A stretch of DNA of 64,000 bases from Microthyrium microscopicum (taxonomy: Eukaryota > Ascomycota > Dothideomycetes > Microthyriales > Microthyriaceae): assembly GCA_010405405.1 (NCBI GenBank), contig MU004233.1, forward strand, positions 127,067 through 191,066, given 5' to 3'. The position numbers and the translations under genes were made by a program. This document shows, piece after piece, positions 49,168 through 59,727 of the stretch (positions within the stretch are counted from its first letter, which is position 1; each line of letters starts with the position of its first letter). The notes under the pieces were generated by a model. The model saw only the letters and a list, made by a program, of their open reading frames with translations. It had not been told where the DNA came from and searched no databases.

Positions 49168-49494
49168 ATGGATAGCATAGGAAACGTCTGCTTTGTCTGT
49201 AGAAGAATGAGAGAGACGCCGAAGCATGCAGATCTAAAAACAGTCGGCGAGTTGCACCATTGCTTACTCTGCCGCCGCGATTACTGCGATACACACAAAA
49301 GCAGCGACAAAGACAACATTTGCGAGATCAACCATATAACATACTACGGAAGGCACCCTCATCTACATGATATATGGCCCTCCCTGGAGAGACGAAGCGA
49401 AGCAATGGATGCAAAAGCCGAAGTATCTTTCAATATACTGGCTCACAGATCGAACTTCAACAGCAGTACAAAGGATACGGAGCGTGTTGTGTAA
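49168..49494 (+). CDS. Small Cys/His-rich, probably zinc-binding protein
   Basis: A single exon of 108 aa. The ATG at 49168 starts MDSIGNVCFVCRR. Cysteine and histidine pairs follow: CFVC, HHCLLC, YCDTH and ICEINH, a cross-brace-like set suited to two zinc ions. Then YYGRHPHLHDIWPSLERR and a hydrophilic tail. The pattern recalls short fungal proteins I have seen without assigned function. It is not a canonical RING or B-box. The frame is open upstream to 48895, but the residues there look like untranslated leader. Nuclear or cytosolic location cannot be told. Confidence 0.6.
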   Translation: MDSIGNVCFVCRRMRETPKHADLKTVGELHHCLLCRRDYCDTHKSSDKDNICEINHITYYGRHPHLHDIWPSLERRSEAMDAKAEVSFNILAHRSNFNSSTKDTERVV

Positions 49495-49813
49495 CGCGCA
49501 AGGTCGACATCGGGACTACTCGAACTGGATCGACGCTCTTGCTATTGGGGTGCTGTCTTGTGCTGTAAAGTGAAGCACAAAATCTCAGATTACTCGAATA
49601 AATAGTGCTTACTTCGACGTTCAATTTCTGTGCAGATGAACTTTCGAAAGGTGTTTTTGTATTATCATATTCTGGCACATCATTTAGCTATGGCATACTG
49701 GAAGAACGCAATGGCCATTGCTTCAGCTTCAGCATGGGAATCCACAGAGTCTGGACGTCTGTTTGAATAAGTGTCAGTATAGCTCTTCCACTCGTAGGTC
49801 CAAGAAAAGAAAC
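49495..49813. other. Short convergent spacer
   Basis: 3' ends of the Cys/His-rich gene (+) and the SURNod19-like gene (-). Nothing else seen. Confidence 0.4.
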
Positions 49814-51020
49814 TCACAATCTGTGCTTGGTAAGATCATAATTCGCTATCATGGAGATATTGTCATTCTTGTGGACTTGAATGCCTCCCAGGCAAGGCGA
49901 ATATCCAGTAATAGTTTGCCATTTCTGACCGTCGACTGTAGTGCCGCCATCTCCTCCGTAAATCGCATCGGAGCTGCATGCTGCTTTGCCGTTTACCATT
50001 ATCTTCATGTCAAGGGCTCCATCGTGAAGATGCGGGTAAGCGCCAACAATATATCCGTCTGCGCCAGCTCGGTAGATTGGCGTCTCGAAAGTGATCGGTT
50101 TGTCTTTTGGAGGACGTAGAGCAAGTCCAGTAGTCGAGCAGGCAACCTGGAGCATCCCCCATCTGACGTCCAAATACTCCTTTGGTGGTCCACTAGGAAA
50201 GCTCAGGTAATCCATGTCTACAGTAAAGTAAACTTCTTGCGGCTCGTTCTGATAGTTGACGACTTCAGTCATCAACAACAATGGATCATCTTTGCCAATC
50301 CAGTAACCACTCTTCACCGTATCATTGACAGACGAGAACACAGTAGTATCGCCTTCGTTACCCTTGGCTAACATCAGACTTGGGGCGGGGTTTCCGGTGG
50401 CGCCGTTGAAGCCTTGCGGGAAGCGCTTGTTGAGGCTTTTCATATGGCCCATTCCACCCATTCCACCAGAGTGAGATGTTCCAGATGCACCAGCTGGACA
50501 TTGAGAGGTGAGTGGCATCAAAGGAGCCATGGTCATTCCTCGTCCTGCATCAGCAATGATGATGTGATGAACATATATTTTCTTATCCAGTCCAAGACGG
50601 GTGCCAGTCTTATCGGTAAACTCCCCTTTGGCTTGGAGAACCATACAGTCTTTGCAAAGACCAGAGAGTTTTCTTTCGATGGTGTCACTCTGCGCATCCA
50701 GCTTCAATGGCGTTGCCTCATGCTTGCCCTTGTGATAATGTTAGTATCAACCCATTACTTGACTGAGAATGCAGACCCACATTGGATGGTTGGAGAGTAT
50801 ACGGCCCAAATATGAGCTTCTCTCTGGTTGCATTTGGAAAGACCGTAGAGTTGGATTTGACTACTTGGAATGGTGAAGTGGGACTTTTAGCTTTGGTGCT
50901 GCTCACTGCCCCAAAGAAGCCAAGTCCTAGGTTTGACTGGCGCTTCTCTAATCTTTCAAGTTGAGGCAGAACTGCAGCTTCTACCGCCGTTAGTACTACT
51001 GCAAACGTAGACAACCTCAT
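49814..51020 (-). CDS. Secreted SURNod19-like protein
   Basis: Exons 50781..51020 and 49814..50728 give 384 aa. The signal peptide (MRLSTFAVVLTAVEAAV) ends before a possible KR processing site (ERLEKR). Further on are KDCMVLQAKGEF, KKIYVHHIIIADAG, and near the C-terminus GAYPHLHDGALDMKIMVNGK followed by CSSDAIYGG, then YSPCLGGIQVHKNDNISM. The HxHDG..NG..C..YG arrangement and the final 'KxD' strand fit the SURNod19 (stress up-regulated Nod19) family, which looks like a monooxygenase-type beta sandwich; the His residues could bind metal. Activity is unknown. The donor is GTGGGT, chosen because it keeps the frame (QPSN then GKHEATP). Confidence 0.7.
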
Positions 51021-52552
51021 TTTTGTAGACTGAATCGAGATTGTTGGCGGTCACGACAACATCTCCTGAAGTAATGCGAACTGCACACATATATCTTCGG
51101 GACGACCGCGTACATACTCCCTTACCACCCGATCGTGTTTATTATAGTATAGTGGTCATAATCGAAAGAGGTAGAAGCGTCGATTCGTTTAAAAAATGGT
51201 TCAGGGCATGGGCAGTAATCTTTCAGTGACATTTCATCTCGAGCAAAGTGCTAAAGGCTCATATTGTTGCCCTGATTGGTTCCTTGAACGTAAACGACAT
51301 CGTCAAACAATTGCCATTAAATCGCCAGAGTACAAACCCCCGCATAGTATATGCCAGCGCATAGGTTGTTGTAGACTAAAAGGTGACAATCGCGCATTGG
51401 TGTTTGGCAAGATTGACTCAGAAGGATGTAGGAACAACTCTTATTTCTATGCAAAAAAATTCTTCAGCATAAGTCTTCTCTCCAGTGGCTATTCTTGAAG
51501 ATATCTGTGGTTTACGACCCCATCATACACTTTGTTACTCCAGGGAAGAGAATGATAGTTTTTAACGGTGATTCTGCTCGTACAGCCATCATATAACATA
51601 CAAAAACAAGGCCTTCTAGAAATCATAGCAGGAGCACTCATGAGAAAACTGTAGCATGGGCATAAGCAGCGAATAAGTAGAACACCCCTTGTAGAGCTGC
51701 CAAAATATCGCTCAAAGACTCACGCAAGAGAAATGATCGATCTTTCTCAGGCGGACAAAAACCACGATTTCTGGGATCATCATACTTTTTAGTATTCTGG
51801 TATCTTTACAAGACGATGGGCTTTTTATATAGCTCTATTGAATCAATCTGAAAAAGATAGTCTTGGCTAAAACCATTATAGAGTCTGATGGGGTATCTCC
51901 TAGGGGGATCTCTAGTCCTCGATTTATGCTGCCGCAGCATAACAGTGCAGGATAGAGCACAATGGACATAGTCAGTCGTACGAGAGTAGTAAACATGGCT
52001 CTGATTTTGAACATTCACAGAGAGCCAGATATGGAGTAAGATAGCAAAAGCTAGCGGAGAGTAGTAGGTTTTTACGAAGGTGCCGCAAATGGTGGTTGCT
52101 AATGTGCCGCCATAAATGAGGCGAGTCTGATACATAATGATCCATATCAGAATCGGCCAGCAGCGGCCAGGACTGGCTGTTTGCACTGAGCGGCGAGACA
52201 TCAAGCATGAACCGCGTGGATGCACCAAGTTCAAGTCCCTTAGATGCTTATCATAACCAACGATATCACACCATGCAGTCATGATCGGGAAAATCTTCTT
52301 CTTTTCGTAGGCAGAGACACTCAGCATTTGCATATAGTAGTATTGGCCTATATGAAATATGACAGCGGTTCTCTACACCGATCATCCTCCTGATATCTCT
52401 AGCAATAAACCACTAGGATCCGAAAAGTGATTATCATTAAGGTATTACCATTTGTTTGTAGCCTTGTGACAAATCGAACCAAGATACACAGTTCTTTTAT
52501 ATTGGAAAACATTCATTATTTCTCGTTACTTCGTAGTCGATCGTAGCACAAT
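51021..52552. other. 1.5 kb region without a confident gene
   Basis: The only frame of note is 51806-52333 (minus, 175 codons). Its middle (CWPILIWIIMYQTRLIYGG to FAILLHIWLSVNV) looks like two membrane spans. It could be the remains or last exon of a membrane-protein gene, but no upstream exons with splice sites were found. Confidence 0.35.
51806..52333 (-). pseudogene. Possible membrane-protein gene fragment
   Basis: 175 codons from an ATG (MQMLSVSAYEKKK). Hydrophobic segments lie at about residues 57-87 and 92-108 and are followed by a charged tail. No family is recognised. Composition is normal. It may be a remnant, a short hypothetical gene or chance. Confidence 0.28.
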
Positions 52553-53839
52553 TCACCTTATCGGCGAAACAGGCGATTGGATAGAATTCCCTGATGTTGC
52601 CGAAGTGGGACTTGCAGCAGTCGATACCGGAGACTGGTGAGGTGTCTCTGGTTCGGGATTTGTTGGCCTTGATACATTTTCTGGCATTTCTGGTGCGACC
52701 TTGACATCAGCAGGCCATGTCTGAGTTGTTGATGCTGGTAGCTCGTGTCTATGGCCTTTTTCGTCGCCGGTAGCAAGCTCTACCATGCTATTGCCAGAGG
52801 GTGCCATTTCTGGTCTGTAATGTTTCTCGTCATTGGCAACTAGTTCCGCTCGGCTTGAGCTCGTGCCGTCGACTTCCCTGGGTACGTCGGCGGCGGGCAG
52901 TTCGGCAGCGAAATGTTGCTTGCTTCCCAGGTCGTTGATGCTGTTGCCCCTGGTGGTCATGAATTCGGATGAGCTTTCATGCTCCTTAGCTGCAAACTTT
53001 GCATCGGAGGCCGACTTTTTCCGTCTTTGTAGTAGCAAAAACAAGGCGAGAAGTATTAGTGCAGCTAGCCCGACAAGGGATCCAATCACGATTCCTGCAA
53101 TGGCACCTCCGGAAAGATGGTTTCGTTGTGAAGTCGACGAGCTACCCTCGAGTGAACCGGAGGTTGGAGCTGCAGTTGCGGAAGTTGAAGACGTGGGAGG
53201 TGCAGTTGCATTGGCTCCAGCAACAAGACCAGCGGCGTACACCAGTGCAGCATCGGTGACGTTATTGTCCACAGTGTTATTGCCACGAATGTCGGGATTG
53301 CAGATTTGGGGATAAGATTGTTCGTTTTCAAAAGCAGTCTGGAACGATATCTTGGAGCACTAAGCGAGATCAGTTACAAGTTCCGTAGACGTCGCAGAGA
53401 TATTCCTTACCGCGAATATAATTCCAGCAGGTGTATTGGCGATGAGTTGGAAGATGGTCTCAACCTCCGGTAGTATGCTCGCAGGGATTGAAACTGGAAT
53501 ACAGAATTGTGCTTTATCGCGACTGGCCTGATCGAGTTGGGCCTCCAATGCAGGCACCAATTGAGTCCAATTGCTCGGAGTACCGGTGTCATCTACAGTC
53601 TGAGAGACTCGCGTCATGTAGCTGATTTCGGTCTCTGTTTGGTTCCATCTGAGCTGATTGAGTAGATTTGTCGTTGAATTGTCCTGAACGAAGAAGCCGC
53701 CGCATGGTGATATTGATTTTTGAGATGGCACAAGACCAAATGGTGGAGGCCAGATCCAGTCGAAACCTACATCCGCCGCGCGAGCAAGAAGTGATGTTGA
53801 AGTGATGACAATCGCGAAGGCTTGCAGATAACGCGCCAT
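52553..53839 (-). CDS. Single-span cell-surface protein with Ser/Thr-rich stalk
   Basis: Exons 53411..53839 and 52553..53359 give 411 aa. A signal peptide (MARYLQAFAIVITSTSLLA) leads into an N-terminal ectodomain with four or so Cys (SPCGGFF, AQFCIPV, ACSKIS, QICNPDI) and several N-glycosylation sites (NST, NQT, NWT, NVT, NAT). An Ala/Thr/Ser stalk follows, then one membrane span (GGAIAGIVIGSLVGLAALIL) with a QRRKK stop-transfer and an acidic, disordered cytosolic tail. The layout is that of fungal copper-acquisition-factor-like or wall-sensor-like surface proteins; I cannot decide which. Confidence 0.78.
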
Positions 53840-54858
53840 GTTGAACCGTTGAGCGAAGGGACAAAACGGGCCTTAGAAGGCTATACAGCACGTGGAAGTA
53901 TAACGTACTTGAGGCATAAGAAGGCGCAAAGAAAAAGACCCTTGATGGCGATAAGAGAATTCAAGTTCGTACAGGGCTGAGGAAGAGAGGTTGAGAAAAC
54001 GGCGACTTGGAAGAAATATTGCATGAAATGATGCACGACAACAACTTCGGATAAGATCAACGCGCCATTCTGCGATTGCTATCACTGTCTTGCATTTGTG
54101 GCGTTATGGTGGAGAGCTTGGCTTTGATTCAAGAGTACCATTGGGCCATATTCGGAATTGATATGAGCTAGCATGATTAAAGTTGGAACAAGTCATGTAG
54201 CTCCCGCTTGCTTCTAATCCGCAATAGGCTGTTATTCCACCATTATTCGAAGCTCGGATATCGGTGTGGGGATACTTATTCCAACCCCGCGAATCATACA
54301 TGAAGTCTTTGTGCATCATTGTCGAGTGCGTCACTTTACATCCTGTTTTCTGTGGGTTTACTGCAAGATGGAAGTATTTACCAGCTGGCCCACAACCGCT
54401 CGTGTGCTCCTATCATTTTCAGAATCCCTATCGCCAATTGAATAAGGTTCAAATGTTTGTAGGTGGCCGCTTCACCATACCATCTGGCAAATACTGATGG
54501 TCGTGAAGAGTTATGATAAGCGTACGCGCAAAAAGAATGACAGCCAAGCAAAAGATATATTGGTTATCTCAAGGCTCCAGCGAGAACTTTGAGATAATGC
54601 AATACCTACGTCGGCCAAGTAATATGCTTCTCATCTCTGTGCTCTGAGTCGTCGACTCTTCGGCCTTTCTGCTTGCCAAGGACTTCTTGATCCCAAGAGT
54701 CATCCCAGTGCGTTAACCGATTCCACCACTGATTGAGGCTATCGTTTGAAGAGATCTTGGCTCCTTCCAGACTTCAAGGTGGTTCGGCCGACTCGTGGGT
54801 GAGATTCATCAGACAACCAGTTCAGACGAGTCAAATGCCCAAAAACTGTAGAAGTCCA
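53840..54858. other. Gene-free spacer
   Basis: Promoter of the surface-protein gene (-) and 3' end of the MFS gene (-). A tRNA-like stretch near 54640-54730 was examined and rejected. No repeats recognised. Confidence 0.4.
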
Positions 54859-56499
54859 TCAAGTCTTCAGTTCCTTGCTTGCTGGAATATCCATCTTGTA
54901 TTCACTTTCTTCGTCTTCAGAGTCAGAATCGAGCAATCCAACAGCCGAGTCGTCATCATCATCGCCATTGACCACCACCCGTCCATCAAGCATGATACTT
55001 TCAGGGACTTCAACTTCTTTAGTACTTGAATCGCCAAAACCATCTCCATTTTCAATCCAGTACATTAACAAATGTCCAAATATCGAGACAATAGCCAGCA
55101 GCCAAAAAGCTGCGACAATGTAGCCAGCGCTAATACTCCAAGTCAATGTCTGGCCTGCAATGAATGGTCCACAGGCGCGACCAATAGCTGCGATCGACGT
55201 TGCAATTCCGTTGAGGGTCCCGAGAACCTGCAGACTTGTAGCAGAGTTGGTAAGGAGAATAGTAAGACCTGGGAAAGCAAATATTCCTCCCAGAGACTTG
55301 GCGAACATGTTGAGGAGGAGAGTGGATTGCTGTAGAAATGGTGTCGGCATGAGGACTGTGAACGGAGTGATAACGTAGGTGACGGAATATATCAAGGTCG
55401 CCCACCGAAGACAGACTACAAGTCCGTATCGATTGACTAATGGAGGGAAGATGGTGAATTGCGCAAATGTACACCAAGCTCCATATGCAGTAAATATGGC
55501 ACCGATTCGACCAGATTCCAGGCCAAATCCGCCTGCAAACTTGAAGGGAAGTATCACGCCTTTTCGATTTACCGGAAGATGCAAGAATACTGGCAATAGT
55601 TGATCGTATGCAACCTGATGGAAGGCAAGAATGAAGTAAGAGATGAGGACTAAGATCGTGTTGTGAGTGAATATTGCTCTGTAATTTACAGGAGCCGTCT
55701 TCGTATCTCGACTTCTGTTCTTGCCTGATTCTCCATAGTTGAGGGATTCATAGTCTCCCAGAGTATCTGCATGTCCCTTCTTTCTTGTAGTGCACTTAAC
55801 AAGAGCTTGTCCGATTTCGCGGCCACGATCTCGATCGTATTTCTTGGTTTCCAAGGATTCTTTTAGAAATAGCCAGCCAACGGTGATGCCAAATGTAAAC
55901 ATGATTCCGCTTGCAAGATTTGGTAGGAGATAGGGAAACATGGTGAAGAGCTTGCTCTTGCCGAATATTGCTGGTAGATTCTTGACCGGAGAGGCAAGTG
56001 CTCCACCGATCATGGGCCCAACTGCTGTTCCAAATTGGCCTACCAATGGCATAGTGCTGAATGCTCTTGGTTGTAGTTCTTTGTAAGGTACCATTTCGGC
56101 GACTGTGGTTCTCAAGATTCCAACATTTCCTGCGCTGGCTCCAGACAGAACTCGAGCAAATATGGCCCACCATATACTTCGTGAGAAGCCAAACAGGATG
56201 CTAGAAGTCATAGCACAAGTCATGGCCAAGAGAATCATTGGTTTTCTTCCATAACGATCCGATGCTCGACCCCAAGGTATCGCAGTACAGCATTGTGCTA
56301 TTGAGAAGATGGCAGATATGATTCCAGCCCACTTTCCAACTTCATTCGGTGGCACATCGAAGGACTCTATCATTTCTGGAAGATATGGAAATACGCTCGT
56401 CAAAGACATGGGCTCTGCTAAACGACATATTGCCAGAATGCTGAGTTGCGCGACTGGAAGTCGAGGCCGACCATCGGACTTGTTGGGACCAGACCCCAT
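54859..56499 (-). CDS. MFS transporter, DHA1-like
   Basis: A single exon of 546 aa from the first ATG (MGSGPNKSDGRPRLP). Twelve hydrophobic spans in two groups are separated by a hydrophilic loop (about residues 225-280). Motif A appears between spans 2 and 3 as GRASDRYGRKP. LSILAICRLAEPMSLTSVFP in span 1 is typical of the fungal DHA1/ZIFL-type proteins related to yeast YCR023C. The acidic tail is rich in Asp/Ser (GDDDDDSAVGLLDSDSEDEE). It is a proton-coupled exporter by family; the substrate is unknown. No intron. Confidence 0.88.
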   Translation of the reverse strand: MGSGPNKSDGRPRLPVAQLSILAICRLAEPMSLTSVFPYLPEMIESFDVPPNEVGKWAGIISAIFSIAQCCTAIPWGRASDRYGRKPMILLAMTCAMTSSILFGFSRSIWWAIFARVLSGASAGNVGILRTTVAEMVPYKELQPRAFSTMPLVGQFGTAVGPMIGGALASPVKNLPAIFGKSKLFTMFPYLLPNLASGIMFTFGITVGWLFLKESLETKKYDRDRGREIGQALVKCTTRKKGHADTLGDYESLNYGESGKNRSRDTKTAPVNYRAIFTHNTILVLISYFILAFHQVAYDQLLPVFLHLPVNRKGVILPFKFAGGFGLESGRIGAIFTAYGAWCTFAQFTIFPPLVNRYGLVVCLRWATLIYSVTYVITPFTVLMPTPFLQQSTLLLNMFAKSLGGIFAFPGLTILLTNSATSLQVLGTLNGIATSIAAIGRACGPFIAGQTLTWSISAGYIVAAFWLLAIVSIFGHLLMYWIENGDGFGDSSTKEVEVPESIMLDGRVVVNGDDDDDSAVGLLDSDSEDEESEYKMDIPASKELKT

Positions 56500-58021
56500 C
56501 GCGAGATATGGGGCAAACACTGAATATCGATGGTCGGGAGTCGAAGGTGGTGTTTGTGGTCACTTAATAAAAGATATGATTCGATGCTGTTGTTATTACA
56601 GAACTCGAATCAACATTTCAATCATCACCAGGTGATAACTTTCTCCGCGAACGGTATTAGCATCACGAGAAGATGGTGCAAATATTGACTGCAGGACAAT
56701 ATCATCATTAATATCCCGGTCTTGCAGATCCCCTACCCTCTTTTGCGATAGCAAGCTGCAGCCGATAGACTCTTAACCACTTGTAGAACGCTGTAATCAG
56801 CCTTGCAGGCAAGTCGGAAGCGGGTGCGCTTTGGGTTTGAGGACGAGAATTCAACAGAAATGAACTCCGATTTGTTCCCTTACCTGATTTTCAAGCTAGG
56901 AAAGCTAGAACGAGCTTTGAAATTTATATCTCGAAAGAACTGGTTGAAAGAACTTTACTGAAAGAGTAACACATACACTATTCATAGCAGTAATTTGAAA
57001 GGATTTGACAACTTAAGGGGTTGACAAAATAAATGGCAGGTTCCTAGCGAGTGCGATGGCTCCTATACAAGACGATCGATTATTAAGTGCTTTATTTACC
57101 ACCGACCGCGTTCAGACTTGGACAGTTTATCGAAAGCGATGGGAAATATAACACCTTTTATTTAGCAGCGTTCGTGGAGCCATCGACGCTGATGGGAGAA
57201 CGACAATTATTTTGTCATGCGGTTGACAACTCATGCATCGCCAGAGCGGGCCGATATCGCCAATGCAGCATGTTAAGGATCAGATTGCTCAATTCGTTTG
57301 TCAAGTCCTCAAGAAGCAGCTCTGACGTCTTTTCAAATGGAAAAGCAAGTACTTCTGCAGATTGTATATTATTGTTTGGTGTTTTCTGAAGCCTCAATAT
57401 GGTTTAATATATTGGAAACTGTCAGTGATCATCCCCAGAAGTCTGAAGACATATTGTTTAAGAAAAATATATGCGCGTGCCTGGTTAAAATTATCGTCCT
57501 GTGCGAAGCGGTCCCTATTGCTCATGATCCGTGAGATACATCTTCTCAAAGACGCTTCAGAAGTTTAGAAGCTTCGTGATAAGTTACAGAAAGCAGGTTG
57601 CGGAGTATTTGATATCGATCTACTTGTGTTTGTCATTTGACTTGCTCATGTATCAAATGAAGCATTCCTAAAATCCAACGGCCTTTCCGAATAATTTCCA
57701 TAGATGTAAGTAGCTACCAGATACAGAACCTTTGTTGACTGATTGGAAACCATGCGCTGCATAAAATGGCTGCTCGCACAGACATATATTCACAGTATTA
57801 GGAGTGGAAGAAAGCTGATTGGCTGAATGGTCATAGAGGTTTAATGGCCAATACTACCAAACCGGCAGTCTTGGCCAGACAATCCTGATGATTGGTTTCC
57901 AGGTTTTAACGCTGACATTAGGACTTACCAGGTGCCTTTTACAATACAAACTGATATGGTCGTGTATGCATCTTGAAAACAGGCAACGCTGGACTTCTTC
58001 CTTTCTACACCCTGCCTCATC
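56500..58021. promoter_or_regulatory. Divergent promoter region with a MITE
   Basis: Between the MFS gene (-) and the single-span gene (+). MITE copy E lies at 57015-57224. Short frames at 57298-57568 and 57854-58075 are unsupported. Confidence 0.45.
57015..57224. mobile_element. MITE copy E, 8-bp target duplication with one mismatch
   Basis: 210 bp. The right arm ATTATTTTGTCATGCGGTT pairs with the left arm, which begins AAGGGGTTGACAAAATAAAT. Flanks GACAACTT (57007-57014) and GACAACTC (57225-57232) match at seven of eight positions. The interior AGTGCTTTAT and CGTTCGTGGAGCCATCGAC are shared with copy D. Confidence 0.85.
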
Positions 58022-59182
58022 ATGGCTCAAGTTACACCTACACCTTCTGCAGGGCGGAAGCTCGACTTGAGACAATTGAATTCTTTTCTGGGTGCTGGTA
58101 ACTCATTTTTCAGTTCTCTATTTTCTCCAGATACTTCAACAAAAGCACCGGATACACCCGCCAAAACGTCTCCTGTAGCGACCAAGGGACTTGCCAGTCA
58201 GACAACTATCGCGACAACAAGTCCGAATGTCCAAACAACGCCAGCTGCAGCGCAAGCATCAGAGCAACCGGCACCAACTCCTGTAAGTCTCACCAGCTCG
58301 TATCCAATGACAAAGTGAGCTTACAGAATATAGACCGTCACACAAAATACACCTCAGACCACAGCGATCATCAGTTCTGCAACATCGCCGCAGTCCACTG
58401 GGTCAGCTATCACGACAACCAATGCCTCCATTCCGCCTGGCTCACAAACGTCTAGCGTTAGATCCATATCTACATCAAATTCAACATCGACAGACTCAAC
58501 CTCCTCAATACAACCCACTGGGTCTAGCAGCCCTGCTATAACTTCAAACGGAACAAGCCATTCCTCCAAAGCAGGACCCGTTGCTGCTGGTGTTACAGTC
58601 ACCCTCACTCTTTTATTGATATTTGGACTGGTCGCCTTCTTCTTCATTCGTCGAAATCGAAAGCGGAAAGCCAGAGAGCTTAAAGTTCGAAGTCGAACAG
58701 ACTCGTTCCTAAGTGTCTCATCTCGCGATGCGATAGTCCCAGTCACAAACGAATTCACTTCATACTCTCTTCCAACGGAGCCAGAGCCTGTCGCATCTCA
58801 TTCTGGAACACCAAGATGGAACGGTTTTGCTGGAAACAACGGCAGCGCCAGCAACCATGATGCACTTTCAACACACACCCGATTATCTTTTCAAAAACCA
58901 ACGGTGATATATGTTGGTCCCACAGTAGAAGACACAGACCATCGACGCTCTTTGTCACTTAACAGTCACGAGAGCATCTTGGATTATTCACTACCTCAAA
59001 GTCCAGCATTCCAAACTTCAGAGATGTCGAAACTAGGAGGGCCGCCATCCGAGCTCTTTCTGCCTGCTGCCTTGGTTGCTGGGAGAAAGCCGGCGTTTGG
59101 CGCGACTGTCACTTCACCAAACCAGATGAAGGCACCTCTTGTGGGTCAAAACCAAGTACCCAGGAAGCCAGTTCCTGCATAG
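58022..59182 (+). CDS. Single-span membrane protein with Ser/Thr-rich region
   Basis: Exons 58022..58282 and 58334..59182 give 369 aa. A second in-frame acceptor at 58356-58357 would drop eight residues. The N-terminal half is low-complexity Thr/Ser/Pro/Ala, probably O-glycosylated. One membrane span follows (AGVTVTLTLLLIFGLVAFFF) with a strongly basic stop-transfer (IRRNRKRKARELK), then a hydrophilic cytosolic tail. No clear signal peptide, so orientation rests on the positive-inside rule. The layout is similar to the surface protein at 52.6-53.8 kb but without sequence similarity by eye. Function unknown. Confidence 0.72.
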
Positions 59183-59727
59183 TTTATACTGCCATGATTT
59201 TCTTTGTTGATAATGAGATACCCCGCGGAAATCATAAATGAATAATAACTTCTATTCTCCGCAAAAGTGCCGGTGTATTGTCCTCGCATTATCCGAGTAC
59301 GCTAGACCCCCAACAATGTCACTCAACTCACTTTAAACATTACATATCAAGTTTTCTTGTCCGATCCCAAAAATAATGGTAAATGTCTCAACTCGATATT
59401 GAATCACCATGCAATTATCTGGCATTGTCAGTAGTGATCACCATTGCATGCTTGGAGCTCACAAAGCTTCTATTATTTGGCCAGTGGCTTCCTATTCGGG
59501 ATGTAATGTATCTTGCCGTCTTCGTATCACCAAAGATGTTTCGAAGAGCGGTGGAACAGATGAAACAAAGGGTCCTATCAGAGTAAGGTACCGATACAAA
59601 CATCTGCCCCGCTCATCATACATCTGTGTGTTCATTCAATCTCAACTTCTTCATCTTTCTGCTATCTGAAGTCAAACAACTCGTTGCATGATATAGAAAA
59701 CCGGCCATTGTAGCGGCACATTCCAGT
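59183..59727. other. Short spacer before the DUF6604 gene
   Basis: 3' end of one + gene and promoter of the next. Frames of 67-86 codons at 59383-59669 show no recognisable content. Confidence 0.4.

Noticed and set aside
54640-54735. tRNA-like stretch (ATCGGTTAACGC on the minus strand, similar to an A box)
   Set aside because: No proper B box (GGTTCGAxxCC), no acceptor-stem pairing, and the only pairing found is a simple hairpin (GACTCTTGG / CAAGAAGTC).
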